Assembly (NCBI GenBank): GCA_003566395.1
Contig: PXDL01000199.1
Span: 1-14,493, forward strand
Source: Balneolia bacterium
GTDB lineage: Bacteria > Bacteroidota > Rhodothermia > Balneolales > Cyclonatronaceae
DNA: 14,493 nt
Reading direction: 5' to 3'
The notes beneath the pieces were generated by a model. It was not told where the DNA came from and searched no databases. It worked only from the letters and a program-made list of their open reading frames with translations. This document shows positions 5,888-13,000 of this stretch, one piece after another; within the stretch, counting starts at the first letter, position 1, and each line of letters begins with the position of its first letter. The position numbers were made by a program, and so were the translations under genes.

Positions 5888-7333
5888 ATGGCAAAAGACT
5901 ATGATTTAATCGTGATTGGCGGAGGCGCAGCCGGGCTCACCTCATCCGGCATGGGCGCAAGCCTTGGGGCTAAAACCATGATGATCGAAAAACACAAGCT
6001 GGGCGGTGACTGCACCTGGTACGGATGCGTACCCAGTAAAATTCTGCTCAATCAGGCTAAAAAAGCTAAAATTAGCGGCGGCCCGGTCGATTTCAGCAAA
6101 GTCTCCGAAACGCTGAACCGGATTCGGGAAGAAGTATATGAAGATGCCGACCATCCCGATATTTTCCGGGATATGGGCGTTGATGTACAGCACGGAAGCG
6201 CGGCATTCACCGATCCCTACACAATTGAAATTACCCGTGAGGATGGAAGCAAAAAACAGTTCAGCAGCCGTTATTTTGTTATCGCCACCGGAAGCCGGGC
6301 GTTTGTGCCGCCGATTCCCGGACTCGATGAAACCCCGCATCACACGAATCACACTATTTTTGAAATAGATAAGCTTCCCGAAAGCATGATAGTCATCGGG
6401 GGCGGGCCGATAGGCACGGAAATGTCTCAGGCTTTTCAACGGCTCGGCACACGTGTTACGGTTGTGGACATGGCCGGCACCATCCTCACCAAAGACGATC
6501 CCGAACTCACAGCGATTCTACAGAAAGAACTCGAAAAAGAGGGTGTCCGGTTTCAGCTTGAAAGCGGGGTGAAGTCGGTTCGGAAAGCAGACCCAGGCGT
6601 GGAAGTAATCGTTGAGAAAAACGGTGAGTCTATCACCCTGTCGGCGGAGACGCTTCTGGTGGCTACCGGCCGGCGGCCCAACTTCGAAGATCTGAATCTG
6701 GCGGCGGCGGGTGTGGGTTTCGGCAAGCGGGGTATAAGCGTAAGTAAGAAATGCCGGACCAATGTCCGACATATTTATGCGGCCGGAGATGTTACAGGCA
6801 TGTTTCAGTTTACGCACATGTCTGAGCATATGGCTAAAGTAGCCACCACCAATGCCCTTCTGAAAGTGCCAATGAAGGTAGAATCAAAATACCTTCCCTG
6901 GGCCACTTATACGTCCCCCGAGATGGCGCATGTCGGGGCCACAAAGCAGGAACTGGACGAGAAAGGCATCACCTATGAAACCTACCGTTTCCCATATAAA
7001 AAAATCGACCGGGCAATTACCGATGAGGTAACCACTGGCTGGATCAAAGTCTATGCAAAGAAATTTTCCGGTAAAATTCTGGGTGCGGATGTGCTGGGGG
7101 TGCATGCCGGGGAAATGGTGAGTCAGTACGGACTGGCCATGCGCAACGGTATTTCCCTCAAAAAAATGGCCGACACAATATATCCCTATCCGAGCTACTC
7201 CCTGGGTGCACGCCGGGCGGCCGATCAGTGGTACATCAAAAACCAAAGCCTCACGTTGGTGAAATGGCTCAAACGCATTTTCGGCTACCGAGGCCCGCTC
7301 CCCGACCTCAGCGATCCCGATCGGATTGTGTAG
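5888..7333 (+). CDS. FAD-dependent pyridine nucleotide-disulfide oxidoreductase (MerA/LPD-like)
   Basis: This 481-residue class I flavin disulfide reductase has an FAD-binding GGGAAG at 11-16 and the redox pair C42/C47 in GGDCTWYGCVPSK. It also has ATGSRAFVPPIPG (about 133-145), an NAD(P)-binding GGGPIG at 171-176, and a second FAD signature YAAGDVTG (about 297-304). The dimerisation domain runs from about 335. Asp194 at the end of the second strand of the nucleotide fold suggests NADH over NADPH. The usual C-terminal HPTxxE is instead YPSYSL (434-439), so the general-base His and its Glu partner are missing; Tyr at this place recalls mercuric reductase. There is no N-terminal HMA domain and no C-terminal Cys pair, so mercury reduction is unlikely. 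AAGGGGGA at 5872-5879 gives a good ribosome site 8 nt before ATG 5888. It is probably co-transcribed with the membrane protein 5 nt upstream. The substrate is unknown. Confidence 0.88.
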   Translation: MAKDYDLIVIGGGAAGLTSSGMGASLGAKTMMIEKHKLGGDCTWYGCVPSKILLNQAKKAKISGGPVDFSKVSETLNRIREEVYEDADHPDIFRDMGVDVQHGSAAFTDPYTIEITREDGSKKQFSSRYFVIATGSRAFVPPIPGLDETPHHTNHTIFEIDKLPESMIVIGGGPIGTEMSQAFQRLGTRVTVVDMAGTILTKDDPELTAILQKELEKEGVRFQLESGVKSVRKADPGVEVIVEKNGESITLSAETLLVATGRRPNFEDLNLAAAGVGFGKRGISVSKKCRTNVRHIYAAGDVTGMFQFTHMSEHMAKVATTNALLKVPMKVESKYLPWATYTSPEMAHVGATKQELDEKGITYETYRFPYKKIDRAITDEVTTGWIKVYAKKFSGKILGADVLGVHAGEMVSQYGLAMRNGISLKKMADTIYPYPSYSLGARRAADQWYIKNQSLTLVKWLKRIFGYRGPLPDLSDPDRIV

Positions 7334-7355
7334 GGGAGTTCCAGCGGGCAGTATG

Positions 7356-7376
7356 CCATGGTTCAGAACCAGGTTT
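7356..7376 (+). terminator. candidate weak hairpin after the oxidoreductase
   Basis: TGGTTC (7359-7364) and GAACCA (7366-7371) form a tight inverted repeat, flanked by CC and GG that extend it past a mismatch, then TTTAA. It lies 23 nt after the stop codon. The T tract is short and the loop would have to open, so this is a weak candidate. Confidence 0.25.
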
Positions 7377-7562
7377 AAGTATCAAATTGCGAGAAGTTGA
7401 AGACGGGGTTGCAAGATTTGATAATACGGTTTCAAGGTACGACGAAGGGCAAGCTGTCTACCCTTAAAGTTTGATTTATGTGGATTGAGCGCACCTTGCC
7501 GGTTGAATCCATTTTGAATTACTCTCTCCTTCCCCAATATGAATTTCAGATGAACACGGGTA

Positions 7563-7592
7563 TTGTTTTTGTCCGAATATTATGTAGATTTA
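7563..7592 (+). promoter_or_regulatory. candidate promoter of the mmsA operon
   Basis: TTG (7563-7565) and TAGATTTA (7585-7592) are spaced by 19 nt, matching the Bacteroidota -33/-7 arrangement except for the last base of TAnnTTTG. TTAAC-N5-GTTAA (7590-7604) overlaps the expected start point and could be an operator. This is a motif match only. Confidence 0.3.
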
Positions 7593-7730
7593 ACGTTCAG
7601 TTAACATTGAGCGCCTGGTAATGTGGTATAAGTAAATGATACGCAACAGGTTAATGATCCTCCTGTAATCTAACATAACTGTGGATCACGACAATAGTTG
7701 CCGGGCGATGTGCTGAAAACATATACCGGT

Positions 7731-7796
7731 ATCCCAAAAAACGGGATTCGGAATTGTTCCAGGCAGGCCGGAACCAACCGGCAAGTCCGTTTTTTG
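7731..7796 (+). promoter_or_regulatory. cluster of stem-loops in the mmsA leader
   Basis: A perfect 10-bp inverted repeat, CAAAAAACGG (7735-7744) and CCGTTTTTTG (7787-7796), encloses two smaller ones: GGAA/TTCC (7750-7760) and GCCGG-N6-CCGGC (7767-7782). ATCCC/GGGAT (7731-7747) competes with the outer stem. The outer arms carry A6 and T6 tracts, so the structure resembles a bidirectional terminator or an attenuator. The function is inferred from structure only. Confidence 0.4.
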
Positions 7797-7809
7797 ATAC
7801 AGATTTTTG

Positions 7810-7839
7810 AACCGGATGACGGGTTTCCTGTCTCCGGTT
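7810..7839 (+). promoter_or_regulatory. strong 13-bp stem-loop upstream of mmsA
   Basis: AACCGGA (7810-7816) pairs with TCCGGTT (7833-7839), and GACGGG (7818-7823) with CCTGTC (7827-7832, one G-T pair), around a TTT loop with one bulged T. The T run after it is only TTTT, partly inside the stem. The TCCGGTT arm could alternatively pair with AACCGG at 7776-7781 of the preceding stem-loop, so two exclusive folds are possible, as in attenuators. It ends 69 nt before the mmsA start. Confidence 0.45.
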
Positions 7840-7908
7840 TTCGGCTTTCACAAACCAAAAAAACAGGTTGGTGAAGTCTTGCAATTAACAACAAAAGGAA
7901 TGGAGATT

Positions 7909-9384
7909 ATGGAAGCAGATGTAAAGGTGAAGGTTAACGAAAAGGTGCTCAACTATATAAACGGGACCTTTAAAAACGGAAGTGGTAGCGTGTTGGATGT
8001 TATAAGTCCCCTCGACGGGAGCGTAATTTCAACAGTGCCCTTATCCGGTTATGATGAAGTGGATGATGCGGTGAAAGCTGCCCGTGAAGCTTTTCCGGAA
8101 TGGTCGGGCAAAACCATGAAAGAACGCGTTCAGGTCCTTTTTCGGTACCGGACGCTACTCGAAAAACATTCGGATGAACTAACGCATCTGGTGCATATCG
8201 AAAATGGAAAAACCTGGGGCGAAGCGAAAGCCGAGGTAGATAAAAGTATAGAGCTGTGTGAATTTGCCGTCTCTATGCCGCAGATTGTCACCAATGAGGT
8301 GCAGGAAGTGAGCAGAGGTGTTGAGTGCCGTATCGAGCGGAAGCCTGTGGGCGTGGTGGCGTCTATCACCCCGTTTAATTTTCCTAACATGGTTCCGCAC
8401 TGGACCATGCCGAATGCTATTGCCCTGGGAAACTGCATGGTGCTGAAGCCGTCGGAAATTGTGCCGCTAAGCGCTATGCGGATGGCGGAACTGCTGGAAG
8501 AAGCCGGACTGCCTAAAGGTGTGTTCAATGTGGTGAACGGCGGTAAAGACGTGGTGGAAGCCATTTGTGATCATCCCGGGATTCAGGCCGTTACATTTGT
8601 AGGATCCACAAAAGTGGCCAAAATTGTGTACAAGCGCGCATCCGGTAATCTGAAGCGATGTGTCGCCCTCGGTGGTGCCAAAAATCATCTGATCGTCCTT
8701 CCAGATGCAAACCCGGATATGACAGCCAATAATGTTGTTGCATCCATGTCGGGCTGTGCGGGACAACGCTGTATGGCCGCTGCCGTAATGGTAGGCGTGG
8801 ATCGTGTACAGCACATAATCGACCGTATGGTGCAGGAGTGCAAAAATATTGTCCCCGGAGACACCCTCGGATCCGTGATTTCCAAAGAGGCTAAAGAGCG
8901 GATAGAAAATTATATCTCTGAAGCCGAAAAAGCCGGCGCTAAAGTTCTTGTGGACGGCCGCAATGTAACGGTAAAAAGCAAAGAGGGCGGATTTTATGTA
9001 GGCCCGACCATTGTGGATCACGTTACTGCGGATATGAAAATCGCCAAAGAAGAAGTTTTCGGACCGGTAATTTCCATCATCCGGGCAAAAGATCTGGACG
9101 AGGCCATAACTATAGAAAACAGCTCTAACTACGGAAACGCGGCGGCGGTATTTACGCAAAGCGGAAATTTCGCCCGTGAAGTTATGGACCGCGCCGGAGC
9201 CGGAATGATCGGTGTGAACATTGGCGTGCCCGTCCCCCGCGAACCCTTCCCGTTCGGTGGCTGGAACGAATCAAAGTTCGGCACCTGCGACATCACCGGA
9301 AAAAGCTCTATCGAATTCTGGACTCAGAACAAAAAAACCTCTGTGAAATGGAACCCCGAAGCCAAAACAAACTGGATGAGTTAG
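7909..9384 (+). CDS. mmsA: CoA-acylating (methyl)malonate-semialdehyde dehydrogenase
   Basis: This 491-residue aldehyde dehydrogenase should convert malonate or methylmalonate semialdehyde, NAD and CoA to acetyl-CoA or propionyl-CoA plus CO2. Landmarks are ITPFNFPN with the oxyanion Asn (N157), the nucleotide-binding FVGSTKVAK (about 230-238), the catalytic Cys in SGCAGQRCMA (C288), and EEVFGPV (about 381-387). At the position of the general-base Glu of ordinary aldehyde dehydrogenases it has ALGGAKNH (about 253-260), where Asn is typical of the CoA-dependent MMSDH branch. The length matches the family. ATG 7909 is preferred because family homology starts there and AAAAGGA lies 9 nt upstream; ATG 7900 is possible. 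Next to an aminotransferase, NCS1 transporter and dihydropyrimidinase, it most likely serves the last step of reductive pyrimidine breakdown, though valine or inositol breakdown uses the same enzyme type. Confidence 0.92.
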   Translation: MEADVKVKVNEKVLNYINGTFKNGSGSVLDVISPLDGSVISTVPLSGYDEVDDAVKAAREAFPEWSGKTMKERVQVLFRYRTLLEKHSDELTHLVHIENGKTWGEAKAEVDKSIELCEFAVSMPQIVTNEVQEVSRGVECRIERKPVGVVASITPFNFPNMVPHWTMPNAIALGNCMVLKPSEIVPLSAMRMAELLEEAGLPKGVFNVVNGGKDVVEAICDHPGIQAVTFVGSTKVAKIVYKRASGNLKRCVALGGAKNHLIVLPDANPDMTANNVVASMSGCAGQRCMAAAVMVGVDRVQHIIDRMVQECKNIVPGDTLGSVISKEAKERIENYISEAEKAGAKVLVDGRNVTVKSKEGGFYVGPTIVDHVTADMKIAKEEVFGPVISIIRAKDLDEAITIENSSNYGNAAAVFTQSGNFAREVMDRAGAGMIGVNIGVPVPREPFPFGGWNESKFGTCDITGKSSIEFWTQNKKTSVKWNPEAKTNWMS

Positions 9385-9390
9385 AATCGG

Positions 9391-9414
9391 GTTCCACGTT
9401 GCAGGTTGCGGGTT
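9391..9414 (+). repeat. left terminal inverted repeat of the S23 insert
   Basis: This GC-rich block includes GTTCCACGTTGCAGG then GTTGCGGGTT, followed by a T6 run. It is complementary to the right repeat block at 9829-9864. Confidence 0.6.
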
Positions 9415-9438
9415 TTTTCTGATCGTAACTATGGCATT

Positions 9439-9804
9439 ATGAAAAGTTATCGAGATTTAGATATCTATAAATTGTCTTTTGAATATGCTATTGAAATTCA
9501 CGAACTGTCTCTGGCGCTTCCAAAATATGAATTGTATGAACAAGGAAGTCAGATTCGACGATCATCTAAAAGTATAAAGTCAAACATTGTAGAAGGATAT
9601 GGCAGGCGAAGGTATAAAGATGAATTTATCAGGTTTCTCACGTTTGCACATGCGTCATGTGATGAAACTATTGATCACTTGGAAACCATAAGCAGAATTC
9701 ATTTTCCGGATACACCACTTAATAAACAGATCGACGAATATGAAAAATTAGGAGCTAAAATAAACAGCTTCATGAAGTATGTGGAGCAGAAATGGAAAAC
9801 ATAA
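9439..9804 (+). CDS. four-helix-bundle protein (23S rRNA intervening-sequence / S23 family)
   Basis: The 121-residue protein is almost wholly alpha-helical, with the family pattern RRSSKSIKSNIVEGYGRR (about 40-57) followed by DEFIRFL and ASCDETIDHL. This is the S23/TIGR02436 type, known from ORFs within 23S rRNA intervening sequences and as small stand-alone genes in Bacteroidota. The molecular role of stand-alone members is not settled. Start ATG 9439 matches the usual MKSYRDL-x-IYK opening; the frame is open back to 9406 but that part is unlike the family. It is visibly more A+T-rich than mmsA and the aminotransferase, and it lies between inverted repeats, which suggests it was inserted into the operon. 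It has no evident part in the catabolic pathway. Confidence 0.85.
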   Translation: MKSYRDLDIYKLSFEYAIEIHELSLALPKYELYEQGSQIRRSSKSIKSNIVEGYGRRRYKDEFIRFLTFAHASCDETIDHLETISRIHFPDTPLNKQIDEYEKLGAKINSFMKYVEQKWKT

Positions 9805-9828
9805 ATCCTTCTATTTAGGCATCAACAG

Positions 9829-9864
9829 CCTGCAACATGGAACCCGCAACTTGGAACCCGCAAC
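9829..9864 (+). repeat. right repeat block: tandem 14-bp units at the aminotransferase start
   Basis: Two direct 14-bp units, AAC(A/T)TGGAACCCGC, lie at 9835-9848 and 9849-9862, and a degenerate third (AACTATGGAAC) at 9862-9872 contains the ATG of the aminotransferase. CCTGCAACATGGAAC (9829-9843) is complementary to the left block at 9391-9405. The repeat leaves no proper ribosome site ahead of the aminotransferase. Confidence 0.6.
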
Positions 9865-9865
9865 T

Positions 9866-11200
9866 ATGGAACAAACCACCCTCTTCAAAGACAACCTCAA
9901 CCACACCCTCTTTTCCTGGAGCAAGCAGGCCGGACTGAATCCGATTCATATCGATCGGGCGGAGGGGGTTTATTTGTATGATAAGGCAGGAAAGCGCTAT
10001 ATCGATTTTTCGTCTCAGCTGATGAATGTAAATATCGGCCACGGGAATCAGCGGATTACCGAGGCGGTGAAGCGGCAGATGGAGCAGGTCAGTTATGTGT
10101 TTCCGGGCATGGTAACCGATGCGCGCGGTGAGCTTGGTAAAATGCTGGCCGATATTACTCCCGGAAATCTGACAAAAACATTTTTTACTCTTGGCGGAGC
10201 AGAGGCAGTGGAAAATGCCATAAAACTGGCGCGCATGTACACCGGCCGACACAAGATTCTTGCGCAATATCGTTCTTATCACGGAGCAACCTACGGTGCC
10301 ATTTCGGCCGGCGGAGATCCCCGTAAATTCCCGGTTGACAGTCAGGGTGTGCCAAATATTGTCCATGTGGAAAATCCCTATAGCTACCGTTGTCCGTGGG
10401 GGACCAACACGCCGGAAGAATGTGGAGAAATGGCGCTCCGCAACCTGCATCAGGTTATGAAATATGAAAACCCGGAGAGCATTGCAGCTATTATAATGGA
10501 AGGTGAGTCGGGTTCATCGGGATGCATTAAATATCCACCGTTTTATCTCAAAAAAGTGAAGGAGCTGTGCGAGCAGTACGGTATCCTGTTTATAGATGAT
10601 GAGGTCATGAGCGGGTTCGGGCGCACGGGCAAAATGTTTGCCATCGAGCATCATGATGTGGTACCCGATATCATCTGTATGGCCAAAGGATTGACCTCGG
10701 GTTATCTGCCGCTGGGTGCCGTTACCGTAACCGATACGATTGCGAAGCACTATGAAAGTCATCCCATGGTAATCGGACTTACCTATTCCGCACACGCGGT
10801 ATCATGCGCGGCCGCCATCGAAAATCTGAAAGTGCTTCAGGAAGAAAAAATGGTCGAAAACGCGGCGAAAATGGGTAAATACATTGAGTGGAAAGTGGAT
10901 GAGCTGAAAGATAAACATCCTTCAATCGGGGACTACCGGAATACAGGCTTGCTGGGTTGTATAGAACTGGTCAAAAACCGGGATACCAAAGAGCCCGTCA
11001 CTGAATGGAACGCCAAACCCGCCGGCATGGAAGCTACCAACCGAATGGCCGCCAAAGTACGTGAAGCCGGCATGTTCACCTTCGTCCGCTGGAACTGGAT
11101 TTTCACCGCACCGCCGCTGTGCATCACCGAATCCCAAATCGACGAAGGCATTGAGATTATCTCACAGGCCTGCGCCATCGCGGATGAATACTGTACTTAA
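9866..11200 (+). CDS. class III PLP-dependent aminotransferase (beta-alanine/omega-amino acid type)
   Basis: The 444-residue fold-type I aminotransferase probably moves the amino group of beta-alanine or 3-aminoisobutyrate to a keto acid, giving malonate or methylmalonate semialdehyde for the MmsA enzyme. Visible are the phosphate-loop LGGAEAVENAIK (about 109-120), the cofactor Asp in FIDDEVMSGFGRTG (D245), and the Schiff-base Lys in MAKGLTSGYLPLGA (K274). A YRSYHGATYGA stretch (about 135-145) is typical of omega-aminotransferases. The length is normal. ATG 9866 is chosen because the frame upstream (open to 9779) runs through the repeat block and the end of the S23 ORF, giving residues unlike the family. 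The ATG itself lies in a degenerate repeat unit. The amino donor is inferred from the dihydropyrimidinase and mmsA neighbours; taurine or GABA cannot be excluded from sequence alone. Confidence 0.88.
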   Translation: MEQTTLFKDNLNHTLFSWSKQAGLNPIHIDRAEGVYLYDKAGKRYIDFSSQLMNVNIGHGNQRITEAVKRQMEQVSYVFPGMVTDARGELGKMLADITPGNLTKTFFTLGGAEAVENAIKLARMYTGRHKILAQYRSYHGATYGAISAGGDPRKFPVDSQGVPNIVHVENPYSYRCPWGTNTPEECGEMALRNLHQVMKYENPESIAAIIMEGESGSSGCIKYPPFYLKKVKELCEQYGILFIDDEVMSGFGRTGKMFAIEHHDVVPDIICMAKGLTSGYLPLGAVTVTDTIAKHYESHPMVIGLTYSAHAVSCAAAIENLKVLQEEKMVENAAKMGKYIEWKVDELKDKHPSIGDYRNTGLLGCIELVKNRDTKEPVTEWNAKPAGMEATNRMAAKVREAGMFTFVRWNWIFTAPPLCITESQIDEGIEIISQACAIADEYCT

Positions 11201-11284
11201 TTCAAAATTCAAAATGTATAATTTCAAATGCTCTAACATATTGTTGAGCAGTGAGTTAATTTTGAATTTTTAAATTTTGAATTA
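11197..11284. repeat. AT-rich long palindrome filling the aminotransferase-transporter gap
   Basis: The arms begin in the aminotransferase stop codon. TAATTCAAAATT (11198-11209) is a perfect reverse complement of 11273-11284, and further ATTCAAA-type blocks line the arms. The apex is a second hairpin, GCTC-t-AACA (11230-11238) against TGTTGAGC (11242-11249), around a TAT loop. Almost the whole spacer can thus fold into one long stem-loop ending 6 nt before the transporter ATG. Its first 22 bp recur exactly at 12997-13018. Confidence 0.65.
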
Positions 11285-11290
11285 CTCTGA

Positions 11291-13000
11291 ATGAAAGAAA
11301 ATCTTCACCTACCGCCTGAGCTGAAGGATTCGCCGCTGAACGGGAAGGATATGGCTCCGCTGCCGCATGAGGAGCGAACCTGGGGCATGCTTGATATGAC
11401 GGCCATCTGGATCGGAATGGCGGTGTGTATTCCTACCTATCTGCTGGCGTCGGGCATGATTCGCGCCGGGCTGAGCTGGGAGGCCGCCCTGATTATCATC
11501 GCGCTGGCGAATCTGGTGATAACCATTCCGCTTGTGCTGAGCGGACATGCCGGTGTGAAATACGGGATTCCGTTTCCCGTATTCGGGCGTTCAAGTTTCG
11601 GTACCAATGGCGTTCATATCGCATCGCTGGTGCGTGGGATAATCGCCTGCGGATGGTTCGGGATTCAGACCTGGGTGGGCGGACTCGCATTTTATTCCAT
11701 CTGGAACGTGATCACCGGTCAAACCGGCTCACCGGGCCTGGATGTAGGAAAGTTCATCGGGTTCGGAGTTTTCTGGGTGATGAATATCTATTTCATCTGG
11801 AAAGGCACCGAATCCATCAAATGGCTGGAAAACTACTCGGCTCCCATTCTTCTGATCATCGGGCTTGTGCTCATTGGCTGGGGATACCAAAACGCCGGCA
11901 GTTTTGCCGGTGTGCTGGAACAAGGGCGACAGCTGCAAATTACCACCGCCAAGCTGACTCAATCCGACACCGATCCGCAGGACTACACGCTCAGTCTGCA
12001 TGTGATTACCGATATGGAGGGCAATCCCAAAGCGGAGGAAGTGCAGGTGCTGATACCAATCGCCGACGGATTTAATGACCTCGGCTGGCAGCCGATACAT
12101 TCTGTGCAGCAGCAGCTTTCCATTCCGTTTTCTGAAAATTTCAGTACGGGAGAAGAGCCGGTTTTAGTGCGATTCCGCAATCCGGAAATGGCCGTTTCTA
12201 CAACGCTTTCGGTGATTCCGCAGCGTTTTACCGATGAGCCTCCACCACTTTGGATGTATCTGATCTGGTTCACGGCTATGGTCGGTTTTTGGGCCACGAT
12301 GGCAATTAGCATCGCCGATATTACGCGACTGGCGAAATCTCAGAAGGATCAGATCCGCGGTCAGTTTCTCGGACTTCCCACGACTATGACGTTTTATTCC
12401 TTCGTTTCCATTTTCGTGACCAGCGCCGCGGTAATCTCGTTCCGGGATATTCTGATTGTGGAAGATACACCCTGGGATCCGGTTTCTCTGGTGGATCGCT
12501 TCCAGGACCCGGTTGTGGTGATTTTCGCCCAAATCGCTCTTATTATCGCTACATTAAGTACCAATATTGCTGCAAATGTGATTGCGCCGGCAAATGCAAT
12601 CGCCAACATTTTTCCACAGAAAATCAGTTTTGCCAAAGGCGGTATTATTGCAGGTGTAATTGGAATTGCAACCTGTCCGTGGTGGCTGATGGACGACCTC
12701 GGCGGTATTCTGGTTTTCGTGAGCGGACTTCTGGGGCCGGTGCTTGGAATTTTGCTTTGCGATTATTATCTCGTAAGGAAGAAAACCCTTGCACTGCATG
12801 ATCTTTACAAGCCAGACGGGCAGTATGCTTTTGGCGGTTCCGGGTTCAACAAAGCCGCGATGATTGCTCTTGCTGCGGGTGTATTAACCGCCCTGATCGG
12901 CTACTGGGTTCCCGGCCTGCACTTCCTCTACACCCTCTCCTGGTTCACAGGATTCGGCGTAGCTTTTGGATTGTATTACATTTTAATGAAACGGGGTTAA
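11291..13000 (+). CDS. NCS1 nucleobase/hydantoin:cation symporter with large extra loop
   Basis: This inner-membrane transporter of the NCS1 family (Mhp1, PucI, uracil/allantoin permeases) has 569 residues against about 490 usual. It shows WIGMAVCIPTYLLASGM (TM1), YGIPFPVFGRSSFG (about 91-104), GWFGIQTWVGG (about 121-131), VGFWATMAISIADITR (TM6) and STNIAANVIAPAN (TM8). Residues matching the Mhp1 substrate site are W122 (Mhp1 W117), Q126 (Q121), W334 (W220) and N429 (N318), so a planar nucleobase, dihydropyrimidine or hydantoin is the likely cargo with Na+ or H+. Between TM5 and TM6 (about 205-318) lies a hydrophilic, strand-rich insert of roughly 110 residues, predicted to face the periplasm. 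The gene lies between the aminotransferase and dihydropyrimidinase genes and should feed their pathway. The ATG 11291 start has no Shine-Dalgarno, only AT-rich sequence. Confidence 0.93.
   Translation: MKENLHLPPELKDSPLNGKDMAPLPHEERTWGMLDMTAIWIGMAVCIPTYLLASGMIRAGLSWEAALIIIALANLVITIPLVLSGHAGVKYGIPFPVFGRSSFGTNGVHIASLVRGIIACGWFGIQTWVGGLAFYSIWNVITGQTGSPGLDVGKFIGFGVFWVMNIYFIWKGTESIKWLENYSAPILLIIGLVLIGWGYQNAGSFAGVLEQGRQLQITTAKLTQSDTDPQDYTLSLHVITDMEGNPKAEEVQVLIPIADGFNDLGWQPIHSVQQQLSIPFSENFSTGEEPVLVRFRNPEMAVSTTLSVIPQRFTDEPPPLWMYLIWFTAMVGFWATMAISIADITRLAKSQKDQIRGQFLGLPTTMTFYSFVSIFVTSAAVISFRDILIVEDTPWDPVSLVDRFQDPVVVIFAQIALIIATLSTNIAANVIAPANAIANIFPQKISFAKGGIIAGVIGIATCPWWLMDDLGGILVFVSGLLGPVLGILLCDYYLVRKKTLALHDLYKPDGQYAFGGSGFNKAAMIALAAGVLTALIGYWVPGLHFLYTLSWFTGFGVAFGLYYILMKRG

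Larger units (their letters stand above)
7334..7908. other. 575-nt non-coding region with structured leader of the mmsA operon
   Basis: No credible gene lies here on either strand; the short open frames lack any family signature. The left part (7334-7560) shows only the weak hairpin after the oxidoreductase. The right part holds a candidate promoter (7563-7592), an inverted repeat TTAAC/GTTAA over the expected start (7590-7604), ACAGG/CCTGT (7646-7650 and 7662-7666), and two strong stem-loop groups (7731-7796 and 7810-7839). AAAAGGA at 7893-7899 supplies the mmsA ribosome site. The picture is a leader of about 300 nt. Confidence 0.45.
9391..9864. mobile_element. inverted-repeat-bounded insert carrying an S23-type ORF
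   Basis: The spacer between mmsA and the aminotransferase starts 6 nt after the mmsA stop and runs to the aminotransferase start codon. Its ends are inverted repeats. 9391-9405 is the reverse complement of 9829-9843 with one mismatch in 15, and AACCCGCAAC, present in reverse at 9405-9414, occurs twice at 9841-9850 and 9855-9864. Inside is one A+T-rich four-helix-bundle ORF. The layout resembles a small passenger element inserted in an operon. No transposase is present, so any movement would need help in trans. I see no clear target-site duplication. Confidence 0.45.

Noticed and set aside
5888..7333. Mercuric reductase / mercury-resistance operon
   Set aside because: No HMA domain, no C-terminal Cys pair, and no merR, merT or merP-like gene nearby; the Tyr at the His position alone is not enough.
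7807..7908. Longer mmsA start from TTG 7807
   Set aside because: It would translate through the 13-bp stem-loop and AAAAGGA ribosome site; family homology starts near ATG 7909.
8467..9159. 230-codon open frame on the - strand
   Set aside because: It is antisense to mmsA, which has full family motifs; the open frame is explained by codon composition.
9779..9865. Longer aminotransferase start overlapping the S23 ORF
   Set aside because: The extension is encoded by the S23 3' end and the repeat block and does not resemble aminotransferases.
9835..9872. CRISPR-like short repeats
   Set aside because: The 14-bp units are directly tandem without spacers, and no cas genes are present.
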